A DNA stretch of 21,568 nt from an uncultured Duncaniella sp. (GCA_910584825.1 CAJUCI010000036.1:1-21568); one strand, 5' to 3'; shown: positions 6,585 to 13,940, counted from the stretch's first letter. Numbers and translations: made by a program. Notes: a model not told the origin generated them from the letters alone.

Positions 6585-7204
6585 TGGAAGTCGCAATCTA
6601 CAATATCAAAGGTGAGGATACCGGCCGCAAGGCCCAGCTCGCCGACGAGGTGTTCGCAGTCGATGCCAACGAGCATGCCGTTTATCTCGATGTGAAGCAG
6701 TACCTCGCCAACCAGCGTCAGGGCACACACAAGTCCAAGGAACGTAGCGAAGTATCCGGCTCTACCCGCAAGCTCCACAAGCAGAAGGGTGGCGGCGGTG
6801 CCCGCATCGGCGACATCAACTCGCCCGTGCTCGTGGGTGGCGGCCGTGTGTTCGGTCCCCGTCCCCGTGACTATCGTTTCAAGTTGAATAAGAAAGTAAA
6901 GTCACTCGCCCGCAAGAGCGCACTCACCTACAAGGTGCAGGATTCGCAGCTCATCGTTGTCGAGGACTTCAATTTCGAGGCTCCGAAGACTAAAGATTTC
7001 ATAAATATTGCTAAAAATCTTAAAGTTGACGGCAAAAAGGTACTCGTCGTTTTACCATCCGACAATAAAAACGTAACTTTGTCAGCCCGAAACGTACCCA
7101 ACGCAAAGACAATGGTTGCATCAGACCTCAACACCTATGCAATCATGAACTCCAACGCTGTGATCCTCACCGAGAGCAGCCTTGATTGCGTGAATAAACT
7201 TTAA
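6584..7204 (+). CDS. rplD: 50S ribosomal protein L4 (uL4)
   Basis: L4 binds 23S domain I and extends a loop into the exit tunnel. The 206-aa product has the loop KLHKQKGGGGARIGDINSPV and GGGRVFGPRPRDY, where macrolide-resistance changes occur in other species; none is obvious. Its start overlaps the rplC stop. About 6988-7105 the DNA becomes AT-rich and uses codons rare in this cluster (ATA, CTT, TTA, TTG, CGA), then returns to normal; a promoter-like motif lies in that patch. In E. coli L4 also represses the S10 operon; no matching leader is evident before rpsJ. Confidence 0.98.
   Translation: MEVAIYNIKGEDTGRKAQLADEVFAVDANEHAVYLDVKQYLANQRQGTHKSKERSEVSGSTRKLHKQKGGGGARIGDINSPVLVGGGRVFGPRPRDYRFKLNKKVKSLARKSALTYKVQDSQLIVVEDFNFEAPKTKDFINIAKNLKVDGKKVLVVLPSDNKNVTLSARNVPNAKTMVASDLNTYAIMNSNAVILTESSLDCVNKL
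7050..7081 (+). promoter_or_regulatory. Possible internal promoter within rplD
   Basis: TAACTTTG (7074-7081) matches the Bacteroidota -7 element TAnnTTTG, and TTTT (7050-7053) lies 20 nt upstream where TTTG is expected. It falls inside an AT-rich patch of unusual codons. It could boost rplW and downstream genes. A 6-base fixed motif is expected a few times per strand by chance in 21.5 kb, so confidence is modest. Confidence 0.35.
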
Positions 7205-7233
7205 TAACCTCACCGAGAAAACTACAGTACACA

Positions 7234-7524
7234 ATGGAAATCTCAATCAAACCCATCGTTACCGAGAAGGCGAGCCGTCTCACCGACAAGCTCAACCGCT
7301 ATACCTTCATGGTTTCTCCCGAGGCTAACAAGTATCAGATCAAGGCACTCGTCGAGAACCTCTACGGCGTGAAAGTAACCCGCGTCAACACTATCAATGT
7401 CCGTCCCAAGAACAAGTCACGCTGGACCAAGAGCGGCCTCCTCCGCGGTAAGACCGCTGCCTGGAAGAAAGCCATCGTAGACGTGGCCGACGGTCAGAAC
7501 ATTGACTTCTACAGCAACATCTAA
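7234..7524 (+). CDS. rplW: 50S ribosomal protein L23 (uL23)
   Basis: L23 borders the exit tunnel and docks trigger factor and SRP. The 96-aa product shows KPIVTEKASRLTDKLNRYTF and VSPEANKYQIKALVENLYGV followed by VTRVNTINVRPK, the standard L23 pattern. The start is 29 nt after rplD and the stop is 7 nt before rplB. No SD is present. Confidence 0.98.
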   Translation: MEISIKPIVTEKASRLTDKLNRYTFMVSPEANKYQIKALVENLYGVKVTRVNTINVRPKNKSRWTKSGLLRGKTAAWKKAIVDVADGQNIDFYSNI

Positions 7525-7531
7525 GAATAAC

Positions 7532-8359
7532 ATGGCAGTAAGAAAATTTAAGCCCACTACCCCTGGGCAGCGTCACAAGGTTATCGGTGTTTTCAAAGGT
7601 ACCATCACTGCTACAACACCGGAGAAATCTCTTACAGTCGGCAAAAAGGCCTCAGGAGGCCGTAACTCCGAGGGTCATCTCACCACCCGCTACCTTGGTG
7701 GTGGCCACAAGCGCAAATACCGCTTCATTGACTTTAAGAGAAACAAGGACGGCGTCCCCGCAGTAGTCAAGACTATCGAGTACGACCCCAACCGTTCGGC
7801 TCGCATAGCCCTTCTCTACTATAAGGACGGCGCAAAAGCTTATATCATTGCACCCAACGGCTTGAAAGTCGGCGACGTGCTCCTGTCAGGCCCTGAGGCC
7901 CAGCCCGAGGTAGGCAACTGCCTCCCGCTGGCCAATATCCCTGTCGGTACACTCGTCCACAACATTGAGTTGCGTCCCGGCCAGGGTGCCTTCATGGCCC
8001 GTTCGGCTGGCACATTCGCCCAGCTCATCTCGCGCGAAGGCACCTACGCCATCGTCAAATTACCTTCAGGCGAGACCCGCAAGATCCTTGCCGAGTGCCG
8101 CGCCACCATCGGTGTAGTTGGTAACTCAGAGCACTCGCTCGAGCAGTCAGGCAAGGCCGGCCGCTCACGCTGGCTCGGTCGTCGCCCCCGCAACCGCGGC
8201 GTAGTCATGAACCCTGTCGATCACCCCATGGGTGGTGGTGAAGGCCGCGCTTCAGGTGGTCATCCCCGTTCGCGCAAGGGTCTCTACGCTAAGGGCCTCA
8301 AGACTCGTGCACCGAAGAAGCATTCTTCGAAGTACATTATCGAAAGAAGAAAGAAGTAA
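7532..8359 (+). CDS. rplB: 50S ribosomal protein L2 (uL2)
   Basis: L2 is essential for subunit association and the peptidyl transferase centre. The 275-aa product starts MAVRKFKPTTPGQR and contains the near-universal NPVDHPMGGGEGRASGGHP; H231 matches E. coli H229. An in-frame ATG at 7502 would add ten residues (MTSTATSKNN) overlapping rplW and is unlike L2 N-termini, so ATG 7532 is chosen. It ends with the basic tail KYIIERRKK. Confidence 0.98.
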   Translation: MAVRKFKPTTPGQRHKVIGVFKGTITATTPEKSLTVGKKASGGRNSEGHLTTRYLGGGHKRKYRFIDFKRNKDGVPAVVKTIEYDPNRSARIALLYYKDGAKAYIIAPNGLKVGDVLLSGPEAQPEVGNCLPLANIPVGTLVHNIELRPGQGAFMARSAGTFAQLISREGTYAIVKLPSGETRKILAECRATIGVVGNSEHSLEQSGKAGRSRWLGRRPRNRGVVMNPVDHPMGGGEGRASGGHPRSRKGLYAKGLKTRAPKKHSSKYIIERRKK

Positions 8360-8384
8360 TCTGATTTAAACAAGCAACATCTCT

Positions 8385-8654
8385 ATGAGTCGTTCATTGA
8401 AAAAAGGCCCGTTTATCAGCGTTAAGCTTGAGAAGAAGGTGGCTGTGATGGAAGAGACCGGCAAGAAGTCTGTAATCAAGACCTGGAGCCGCGCTTCCAT
8501 GATTGCCCCCGAGTTCGTCGGTCACACCTTCGCCGTACACAACGGCAACAAGTTTATCCCTGTCTACGTTACCGAAAACATGGTTGGCCACAAGCTCGGC
8601 GAGTTCGCCCCCACGCGCACTTTCCGCGGCCACTCCGGTAACCGCAAGAAATAA
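8385..8654 (+). CDS. rpsS: 30S ribosomal protein S19 (uS19)
   Basis: S19 in the 30S head contacts 23S H38 (bridge B1a) and S13. The 89-aa product starts MSRSLKKGPFISVKLEKKV and carries KTWSRASMIAPEFVGHTFAVHNG, VTENMVGHKLGEFAPTRTF and RGHS, all typical. It is 25 nt after rplB and 55 nt before rplV. No SD. Confidence 0.98.
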   Translation: MSRSLKKGPFISVKLEKKVAVMEETGKKSVIKTWSRASMIAPEFVGHTFAVHNGNKFIPVYVTENMVGHKLGEFAPTRTFRGHSGNRKK

Positions 8655-8709
8655 ATTAGGGCCCTGATATAAATAATTCATTTGTAAAAAAGAAAAGAAT
8701 TAAAATAAA

Positions 8710-9114
8710 ATGGGTGTAAGAAAAAGAAATTCAGCCGACCTCAGGAAAGCCGAGCAGAAGAACATCGCGTTCGCAAAGCTGCTCAACGTACCCACTTCGC
8801 CCCGCAAAATGCGCCTCGTGGCCGATATGATCCGTGGCGTGGAAGTGAACCGTGCCCTCGGCATCCTGAAGTTCTCCAACAAGGAGGCTGCTGCCCGTCT
8901 TGAAAAGCTCCTCCGCTCCGCCATCGCTAACTGGGAGGCTAAGAACGAACGTAAAGCCGACGCCGGCGAGCTCTACATCACCACCATCATGGTGGGATGC
9001 GCTCCCATGCTCAAGCGTCTTCGTCCCGCTCCCCAGGGCCGTGGCTACCGCATTCGCAAACGCGCTAACCATGTCACATTGATTGTTGACACAATTGAAA
9101 ATAAAAACGCTTAA
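8710..9114 (+). CDS. rplV: 50S ribosomal protein L22 (uL22)
   Basis: L22 contacts all 23S domains and its beta-hairpin lines the tunnel constriction. The 134-aa product has VPTSPRKMRLVADMIRGVEV and ALGILKFSNKEAAARLEKLL, and its tunnel hairpin is in the MLKRLRPAPQGRGYRIRKRA region. No deletion of the type linked to macrolide resistance is obvious. The A-rich start region aattaaaataaaATG is typical of SD-less initiation. rpsC begins 3 nt after its stop. Confidence 0.98.
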   Translation: MGVRKRNSADLRKAEQKNIAFAKLLNVPTSPRKMRLVADMIRGVEVNRALGILKFSNKEAAARLEKLLRSAIANWEAKNERKADAGELYITTIMVGCAPMLKRLRPAPQGRGYRIRKRANHVTLIVDTIENKNA

Positions 9115-9117
9115 CAA

Positions 9118-9855
9118 ATGGGACAGAAAGTAAATCCAATTAGCAATCGCTTGGGAGTTATCCGTGGATGGGACTCTAACTGGTATGGCGGTAAGAAATA
9201 CGGCGATACTCTGCTCGAGGACTCCAAACTCCGCAAGTATCTTAATGTCCGCCTCGCCAAGTCAAGCGTTTCGCGCATCGTCATCGAGCGCACCATGAAG
9301 CTCATCACCATCACCGTGTGCACCTCGCGCCCCGGCCTCATCATCGGCAAGGGCGGCCAGGAGGTCGACAAGCTGAAGGAAGAGCTCAAGAAGATTACTG
9401 ACAAGGATGTGCAGATTAACATCTATGAGGTGAAACGTCCCGAGCTCGACGCTCAGATCGTTGCCGCCAACATCGCCCGTCAGATTGAAGGCAAGATTGC
9501 CTACCGCCGTGCCGTCAAGATGGCTGTCGCAGCCACCATGCGTGCAGGTGCCGAAGGCATCAAGATTCAGATTGCCGGTCGTCTTAACGGTGCTGAAATG
9601 GCCCGTTCAGAGATGTTCAAGGAAGGCCGCACTCCCCTCCACACCCTCCGTGCCGACATCGACTACGCTCTCGTAGAGGCACACACCAAGGTAGGTGTGA
9701 TTGGCGTGAAGGTGTGGATCTGCCGCGGTGAGGTTTACGGCAAGCGTGACCTCGCTCCCCAGTACACCAATCCTCAGAAAGAGTCTCGCGGTGCTGCCGG
9801 TTCCGACCGCGCTCCCCGTCGCGGTGGTTTCCGTAAGCCCAAAAACAACCGTTAA
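9118..9855 (+). CDS. rpsC: 30S ribosomal protein S3 (uS3)
   Basis: S3 helps form the mRNA entry channel and has helicase-related residues there. The 245-aa product starts MGQKVNPISNRLGVIRGWDS. The type II KH domain carries the GxxG loop G77-K78-G79-G80. The C-terminal domain (GAEGIKIQIAGRLNGAEMAR and RADIDYALVEAHT) is complete and followed by a basic Gly/Arg tail (PRRGGFRKPKNNR). It begins 3 nt after rplV, so the two are probably translationally coupled. Confidence 0.98.
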   Translation: MGQKVNPISNRLGVIRGWDSNWYGGKKYGDTLLEDSKLRKYLNVRLAKSSVSRIVIERTMKLITITVCTSRPGLIIGKGGQEVDKLKEELKKITDKDVQINIYEVKRPELDAQIVAANIARQIEGKIAYRRAVKMAVAATMRAGAEGIKIQIAGRLNGAEMARSEMFKEGRTPLHTLRADIDYALVEAHTKVGVIGVKVWICRGEVYGKRDLAPQYTNPQKESRGAAGSDRAPRRGGFRKPKNNR

Positions 9856-9880
9856 ACCCACCAATTGATTCAACACTACA

Positions 9881-10312
9881 ATGTTACAACCCAAGAAAAC
9901 CAAATTCCGTCGCGCGCAAAAAGGCCGCATGAAAGGCCTTGCACAGCGTGGCAACCAGTTGGCCTTCGGTTCGTTCGGCATAAAGACCCTCGAGTCTAAG
10001 TGGATCACCGGTCGCCAGATTGAGGCAGCCCGTATCGCCGTGACACGTTACATGCAGCGTCAGGGCCAGATATGGATACGCATCTTCCCTGATAAGCCTA
10101 TCACCAAGAAGCCTGCCGAAGTCCGCATGGGTAAAGGTAAAGGTAACCCCGAAGGCTACGTAGCTCCCGTGACTCCCGGACGCATCATCATCGAAGTCGA
10201 GGGTGTACCCTTCGAAATCGCCAAGGAAGCACTGCGCCTCGCAGCCCAGAAGCTCCCCGTCACAACCAAGTTCGTCGTTCGTCGCGACTATGACCCAACC
10301 CAAAATGTGTAA
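9881..10312 (+). CDS. rplP: 50S ribosomal protein L16 (uL16)
   Basis: L16 positions A-site tRNA and is needed for peptidyl transfer. The 143-aa product starts MLQPKKTKFRRAQKGRMKG and contains GSFGIKTLESKWITGRQIEA, IWIRIFPDKPITKKPAEVRM and GKGKGNPEGYVAPVTPGRI, all diagnostic. It lies between rpsC and rpmC in standard S10 order. Confidence 0.98.
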   Translation: MLQPKKTKFRRAQKGRMKGLAQRGNQLAFGSFGIKTLESKWITGRQIEAARIAVTRYMQRQGQIWIRIFPDKPITKKPAEVRMGKGKGNPEGYVAPVTPGRIIIEVEGVPFEIAKEALRLAAQKLPVTTKFVVRRDYDPTQNV

Positions 10313-10318
10313 GCCATC

Positions 10319-10516
10319 ATGAAGAAAGAGACATATACCGAAGTGTCCACCCAGGACCTCCGCGACCGCCTGGCTGAGATGGAGAAGGACTATGCCCAGC
10401 TCAAGATCAACCACGCAATCTCGCCCCTTGACAGCCCCGCCAAGATTACACATGCCCGTAAGGCTATCGCCCGCGTGAAGACTGAACTGCGCATGCGCGA
10501 ACTCAATAACAAGTAA
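10319..10516 (+). CDS. rpmC: 50S ribosomal protein L29 (uL29)
   Basis: L29 sits near the tunnel exit next to L23. The 65-aa product forms two helices: the N-terminal one contains LRDRLAEMEKDYAQLKINHA, then the short turn SPLDSPAKITHAR and a second helix AIARVKTELRMRELNNK. Length and position between rplP and rpsQ are as expected. It starts 6 nt after rplP. Confidence 0.95.
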   Translation: MKKETYTEVSTQDLRDRLAEMEKDYAQLKINHAISPLDSPAKITHARKAIARVKTELRMRELNNK

Positions 10517-10530
10517 CTCATCCCTCACAA

Positions 10531-10788
10531 ATGGAAAAGAGAAATTTAAGAAAAGAACGCATCGGGGTTGTTTCCAGCAACAAGGGCGACAAGACCATCA
10601 CCGTAATGGTGAAATGGAAAGAGAAGCACCCTATCTACGGTAAGTTCGTCAACAAGACCAAGAAATATCACGCCCACGACGAGAAGAACGAATGTTCTGT
10701 AGGCGACACCGTACGCCTCATGGAGACACGTCCCCTCTCCAAGACAAAGCGTTGGCGTCTGGTAGAAATCATCGAAAAAGTGAAGTAA
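10531..10788 (+). CDS. rpsQ: 30S ribosomal protein S17 (uS17)
   Basis: S17 is a primary binder of the 16S 5' domain with an OB fold. The 85-aa product has RKERIGVVSSNKGDKTITVM, YGKFVNKTKKYHAHDEKNEC and GDTVRLMETRPLSKTKRWRL, the standard S17 signature. rplN begins 3 nt after the stop. Confidence 0.98.
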   Translation: MEKRNLRKERIGVVSSNKGDKTITVMVKWKEKHPIYGKFVNKTKKYHAHDEKNECSVGDTVRLMETRPLSKTKRWRLVEIIEKVK

Positions 10789-10791
10789 GCT

Positions 10792-11160
10792 ATGATACAG
10801 ACCGAAAGCCGTTTAACAGTGGCCGACAACAGCGGTGCCAAAGAGGCACTCTGCATCCATGTACTGGGTGGCACCGGCCGTCGCTACGCTTCAGTAGGCG
10901 ACATCATCGTGGTATCAGTCAAGAGTGTCATCCCCTCTTCCGATGTAAAGAAGGGCACCGTATCTAAGGCTGTAGTCGTTCGCACCAAGAAGGAGATCCG
11001 CCGTCCCGACGGTTCATACATCCGCTTCGACGACAACGCCTGCGTGCTCCTCAACAACGCCGGCGAGCTCCGCGGCACCCGTATCTTCGGCCCCGTCGCC
11101 CGTGAGCTCCGCGCAGCCAACCAGATGAAGATCGTGTCACTCGCACCCGAAGTCCTCTAA
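10792..11160 (+). CDS. rplN: 50S ribosomal protein L14 (uL14)
   Basis: L14 lies at the subunit interface and contacts 16S h14; silencing factor RsfS binds it. The 122-aa product starts MIQTESRLTVADNSGAKEAL and contains GDIIVVSVKSVIPSSDVKKG, VVRTKKEIRRPDGSYIRFDD and GTRIFGPVARELR. In E. coli this gene opens the spc operon with its own leader; here only 3 nt separate it from rpsQ, so spc is not an independent unit at this point. Confidence 0.98.
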   Translation: MIQTESRLTVADNSGAKEALCIHVLGGTGRRYASVGDIIVVSVKSVIPSSDVKKGTVSKAVVVRTKKEIRRPDGSYIRFDDNACVLLNNAGELRGTRIFGPVARELRAANQMKIVSLAPEVL

Positions 11161-11188
11161 TCATCAATCCGTCAAATAACATCAAGTA

Positions 11189-11506
11189 ATGCATAAGTTA
11201 CACATCAAAAAAGGCGACATTGTCTATGTGCTCGCAGGTGAAGACCGCGGCAAAGAGGGCCGTGTGCTTAAAGTCCTCGTGCAGAAGCAGAAGGCAATCG
11301 TGGAAGGTGTAAACATGGTTACCAAAGCCACCAAGCCCAACGCTCAGCACCCCCAGGGCGGCCTCATCAAGATGGAGGCTCCCATCGCCATCTCCAACAT
11401 CGCCTTGATCGACCCCAAGTCGGGCAAGCCTACCCGCATCGGCATCCGCCGCGAGAATGGCAAAGTCATCCGCATTTCTAAAAAATCAGGAGAGGAAATT
11501 AAGTAA
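11189..11506 (+). CDS. rplX: 50S ribosomal protein L24 (uL24)
   Basis: L24 initiates 50S assembly by binding the 5' end of 23S rRNA. The 105-aa product starts MHKLHIKKGDIVYVLAGEDR (KOW motif GKEGRVLKVL) and contains VEGVNMVTKATKPN and the QGG segment. The stop TAA shares its last A with the rplE ATG (TAATG overlap). An SD-like AGGAGAGG occurs near its 3' end at 11488-11495, 10 nt before the rplE start. Confidence 0.97.
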   Translation: MHKLHIKKGDIVYVLAGEDRGKEGRVLKVLVQKQKAIVEGVNMVTKATKPNAQHPQGGLIKMEAPIAISNIALIDPKSGKPTRIGIRRENGKVIRISKKSGEEIK

Positions 11507-12057
11507 TGAGCAACCAATCTGTTAAGAAGGACTATCAGGAGCGCATCGTTCCTGCCCTCACCGAAAAGTTCAGCTACACCACCCCCATGCAGGTCCCCAA
11601 GTTGAAGAAGATTGTCATCAACCAGGGCCTCGGTGCAGCCACCCAGGATAAGAAACTCATCGAGACAGCCATCAACGAGCTCACTGCCATCACAGGTCAG
11701 AAGGCCGTGGCTACCCTCTCGCGCAAGGACATCTCTAACTTCAAGCTCCGTAAGAAGATGCCCATCGGCGTGATGGTGACTCTCCGCCGCGAGAAGATGT
11801 ACGAGTTCCTCGAGAGACTCGTGCGCGTCGCCCTTCCCCGTATCCGCGACTTCAAGGGTATCGAGAGCAAGCTCGACGGCCGTGGCAACTACACCCTCGG
11901 CATCACCGAGCAGATTATCTTCCCCGAGATCAATATCGACGCCATCAACAAGCTCATGGGTATGAACATCACCTTCGTCACCTCGGCCAACACCGACGAG
12001 GAAGGCTACGCTCTGCTCAAGGAATTTGGTCTCCCTTTCAAGAACGCTAAAAACTAA
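11506..12057 (+). CDS. rplE: 50S ribosomal protein L5 (uL5)
   Basis: L5 binds 5S rRNA with L18 and contacts P-site tRNA. The 183-aa product contains VPKLKKIVINQGLGAATQDK, RKDISNFKLRKKMPIGVMVT, LRDF-like RIRDFKGI and the NYTLGITEQIIFPEI signature. It overlaps rplX by one base, and the AGGAGAGG inside the rplX end may help its initiation. In E. coli the S8 repressor site overlaps the rplX-rplE junction; there is no room for a long structured insert here. Confidence 0.98.
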   Translation: MSNQSVKKDYQERIVPALTEKFSYTTPMQVPKLKKIVINQGLGAATQDKKLIETAINELTAITGQKAVATLSRKDISNFKLRKKMPIGVMVTLRREKMYEFLERLVRVALPRIRDFKGIESKLDGRGNYTLGITEQIIFPEINIDAINKLMGMNITFVTSANTDEEGYALLKEFGLPFKNAKN

Positions 12058-12066
12058 GCACACCCT

Positions 12067-12378
12067 ATGGCTAAAGAATCAATGAAGGCCCGCGAAGTGA
12101 AGCGCGCCCGTCTTGCAGCCAAGTACGCCGAGAAGCGTGCCGCGCTCAAGAAGATTGTTAATTCAGGTGTAGACGAGGAGAACCGTGCCGAGGCCTACGA
12201 GGCCGCCCAGCAGCTCCAGAAGCTCCCCAAGAACAGCAATCCTATCCGCCTCCACAACCGCTGCTCCATCACAGGCCGTCCCAAGGGATACATCCGCCAG
12301 TTCGGCATCTCACGTATCCAGTTCCGCGAGATGGCTTCAGCAGGTCTTATCCCCGGCGTTAAGAAAGCATCCTGGTAA
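12067..12378 (+). CDS. rpsN: 30S ribosomal protein S14 (uS14), long zinc-free type
   Basis: S14 is a late 30S head protein next to S3, S10 and S19. The 103-aa product is the long C-minus form: it starts MAKESMKAREVKRARLAAKY and ends in GRPKGYIRQFGISRIQFREM...PGVKKASW. It has just one cysteine (HNRC) and lacks the CxxC...CxxC zinc ribbon of the 61-aa C-plus type. It starts 9 nt after rplE. The following gap is unusually long (219 nt). Confidence 0.98.
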   Translation: MAKESMKAREVKRARLAAKYAEKRAALKKIVNSGVDEENRAEAYEAAQQLQKLPKNSNPIRLHNRCSITGRPKGYIRQFGISRIQFREMASAGLIPGVKKASW

Positions 12379-12597
12379 ACAGCTCCCCCGGCGCGCAGAG
12401 GCCGCAGCCCCTCGCGCCGCCTAAGCCATAGAGAGTCGACGGCCCCCGAGCCGTTACCTCAGGGACCGCTCGACATCCAACGGCTTATGCCTAAGGCAAC
12501 CATTACTACACCCTCTCATCCTCCCGCTCTGAGAAAATTCACAGTGAGTATTAAATATTGTTGGGACACTCCCCAATCAATTTAAACAATTTTACAA
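12379..12597 (+). promoter_or_regulatory. Structured rpsN-rpsH intercistronic region (candidate S8 control RNA)
   Basis: The 219-nt gap has several strong complementary arms. CGGCGCG (12389-12395) pairs with CGCGCCG (12413-12419), with an inner AGG/CCT. TAAGCC (12422-12427) pairs with GGCTTA (12482-12487), enclosing GTCGA (12435-12439) with TCGAC (12470-12474) and CGGC (12440-12443) with GCCG (12450-12453). ATTGTTGGG (12557-12565) pairs with CCCAA-T-CAAT (12572-12581), 16 nt before the rpsH ATG. I see no ORF and no TAnnTTTG promoter. The location before rpsH suggests S8 feedback, a role S8 has in the E. coli spc operon at a different site; this is inference. Confidence 0.5.
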
Positions 12598-12996
12598 ATG
12601 ACTGATCCTATCGCAGATTATCTGACAAGATTGAGGAACGCAATCAAGGCCAACCACCGCGTGGTCGAGATTCCCGCCTCAAACTTGAAGAAGGAGATTA
12701 CTAAGATCCTCTTCGACCAAGGCTACATCCTCAACTACAAGTTTGAGGAGGGCGAAAATCCCGCAGGCATCATTAAGATCGCCCTTAAGTACGATCCCGT
12801 TGACAAGGTCAACGCTATCAAGGACCTCCAGCGCGTGTCGCGTCCGGGTCTCCGCCGTTACACCGGCTACAAGGACATGCCCCGCGTGTTGAACGGACTC
12901 GGCATCGCCATCCTTTCGACCTCGAAGGGCGTAATGACTAACAAAAAGGCACGCGACCTCAAGATCGGAGGCGAAGTGCTCTGCTACGTTTACTAA
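12598..12996 (+). CDS. rpsH: 30S ribosomal protein S8 (uS8)
   Basis: S8 is a primary binder of the 16S central domain and the translational repressor of spc in E. coli. The 132-aa product starts MTDPIADYLTRLRNAIKANH and contains VEIPASNLKKEITKILFDQG, RPGLRRYTGYKDMPRVLNGL and the C-terminal signature GIAILSTSKGVMTNKKAR. The start follows the A/T-rich acaattttacaaATG. It is preceded by the structured gap, and rplF follows after 21 nt. Confidence 0.98.
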   Translation: MTDPIADYLTRLRNAIKANHRVVEIPASNLKKEITKILFDQGYILNYKFEEGENPAGIIKIALKYDPVDKVNAIKDLQRVSRPGLRRYTGYKDMPRVLNGLGIAILSTSKGVMTNKKARDLKIGGEVLCYVY

Positions 12997-13004
12997 ATCA
13001 ATAT

Positions 13005-13010
13005 AGGAGG
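13005..13010 (+). promoter_or_regulatory. Perfect Shine-Dalgarno before rplF
   Basis: AGGAGG (13005-13010) lies 7 nt before the rplF ATG (13018), in the short rpsH-rplF spacer. It is a full anti-SD match at optimal distance. Nearly every other start in this cluster lacks an SD, as is normal in Bacteroidota, so this is an exception that probably matters for rplF translation. Confidence 0.8.
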
Positions 13011-13017
13011 AAACAAC

Positions 13018-13575
13018 ATGTCACGTATAGGTAAAGCTCCCATTGAGATTCCCGCAGGTGTCACTGTCACCGTGGGCAACGATAACGTAGTTACCGTGAA
13101 GGGCCCCAAGGGCACCCTCACCCAGAAAGTCAATCCCGATCTGGAAGTCAAGGTAGAAGACGGCCACGTAGTGGTGACCCGTCCCTCTGACGACCGCGAG
13201 CACCGCGCTCAGCACGGCCTGTTCCGCGCGCTCATCCACAACATGGTCGTAGGCGTATCTACCGGCTACCGCAAGGAAATGGAACTCGTAGGCGTAGGTT
13301 ACCGCGCCGCTTCCAACGGCCAGGTGCTCGAGCTCTCGCTCGGCTTCTCTCACGCCATCTATATAAAGCTTCCCCCCGAAGTCAAGGTTGAAGCCAAGAC
13401 CGAGCGTAACAAGAACCCGCTCATCATCCTCGAGAGCGACGACAAGCAGCTCCTCGGTCAAGTGTGCGCCAAGATTCGTTCACTCCGCAAGCCCGAGCCT
13501 TACAAGGGCAAGGGTATCAAGTTCGTGGGCGAAGTTATCCGTCGCAAGTCTGGTAAGTCAGCAAGCGCAAAATAA
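13018..13575 (+). CDS. rplF: 50S ribosomal protein L6 (uL6)
   Basis: L6 lies near the sarcin-ricin loop and the factor-binding site. The 185-aa product starts MSRIGKAPIEIPAGVTVTVG, has the duplicated L6 fold with VKGPKGTL and LVGVGYRAASNGQVLELSLG, and ends in the PEPYKGKGIKFVGEVIRRKS signature. It is the only gene here with a perfect SD (AGGAGG, 7-nt spacing). rplR follows after 17 nt. Confidence 0.98.
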   Translation: MSRIGKAPIEIPAGVTVTVGNDNVVTVKGPKGTLTQKVNPDLEVKVEDGHVVVTRPSDDREHRAQHGLFRALIHNMVVGVSTGYRKEMELVGVGYRAASNGQVLELSLGFSHAIYIKLPPEVKVEAKTERNKNPLIILESDDKQLLGQVCAKIRSLRKPEPYKGKGIKFVGEVIRRKSGKSASAK

Positions 13576-13592
13576 TTTTAACGTCTACAACT

Positions 13593-13934
13593 ATGGTTAC
13601 AAAGATACAGCGTAGAAACAAAATCAAGGCCCGCATCCGCGGCAAGATTTCAGGCACCGCAGCCCGTCCCCGCATGTCGGTGTTCCGCAGCAACAAGCAG
13701 ATTTACGTTCAGCTCATCGACGACCTCGCCGGCAAGACCATCTGCGCTACCTCTTCAAAGGGTATCGAGGAAGGCAACAAGTGCGAGATCGCTGCCAAGG
13801 TAGGTGAGGACATCGCAAAGAAGGCTATCGCCGCAGGCATCTCCGAAGTAGTTTTCGACCGTAACGGATACCTCTTCCACGGTCGTGTTAAATCTCTGGC
13901 TGACGCCGCTCGCAATGGCGGTCTTAAATTCTAA
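13593..13934 (+). CDS. rplR: 50S ribosomal protein L18 (uL18)
   Basis: L18 binds 5S rRNA and attaches it to the 50S subunit. The 113-aa product has the basic N-terminus KIQRRNKIKARIRGKISG, then RPRMSVFRSNKQIYVQLIDD, and ends VVFDRNGYLFHGRVKSLADAARNGGLKF, which is diagnostic. It lies 6 nt before rpsE. No SD. Confidence 0.98.
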   Translation: MVTKIQRRNKIKARIRGKISGTAARPRMSVFRSNKQIYVQLIDDLAGKTICATSSKGIEEGNKCEIAAKVGEDIAKKAIAAGISEVVFDRNGYLFHGRVKSLADAARNGGLKF

Positions 13935-13940
13935 ATCACT

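Noticed and set aside
11344..12063. Minus-strand open frame (239 aa) opposite rplX-rplE
   Set aside because: Leucine/valine-rich antisense shadow of rplE without any recognisable domain or start signal.
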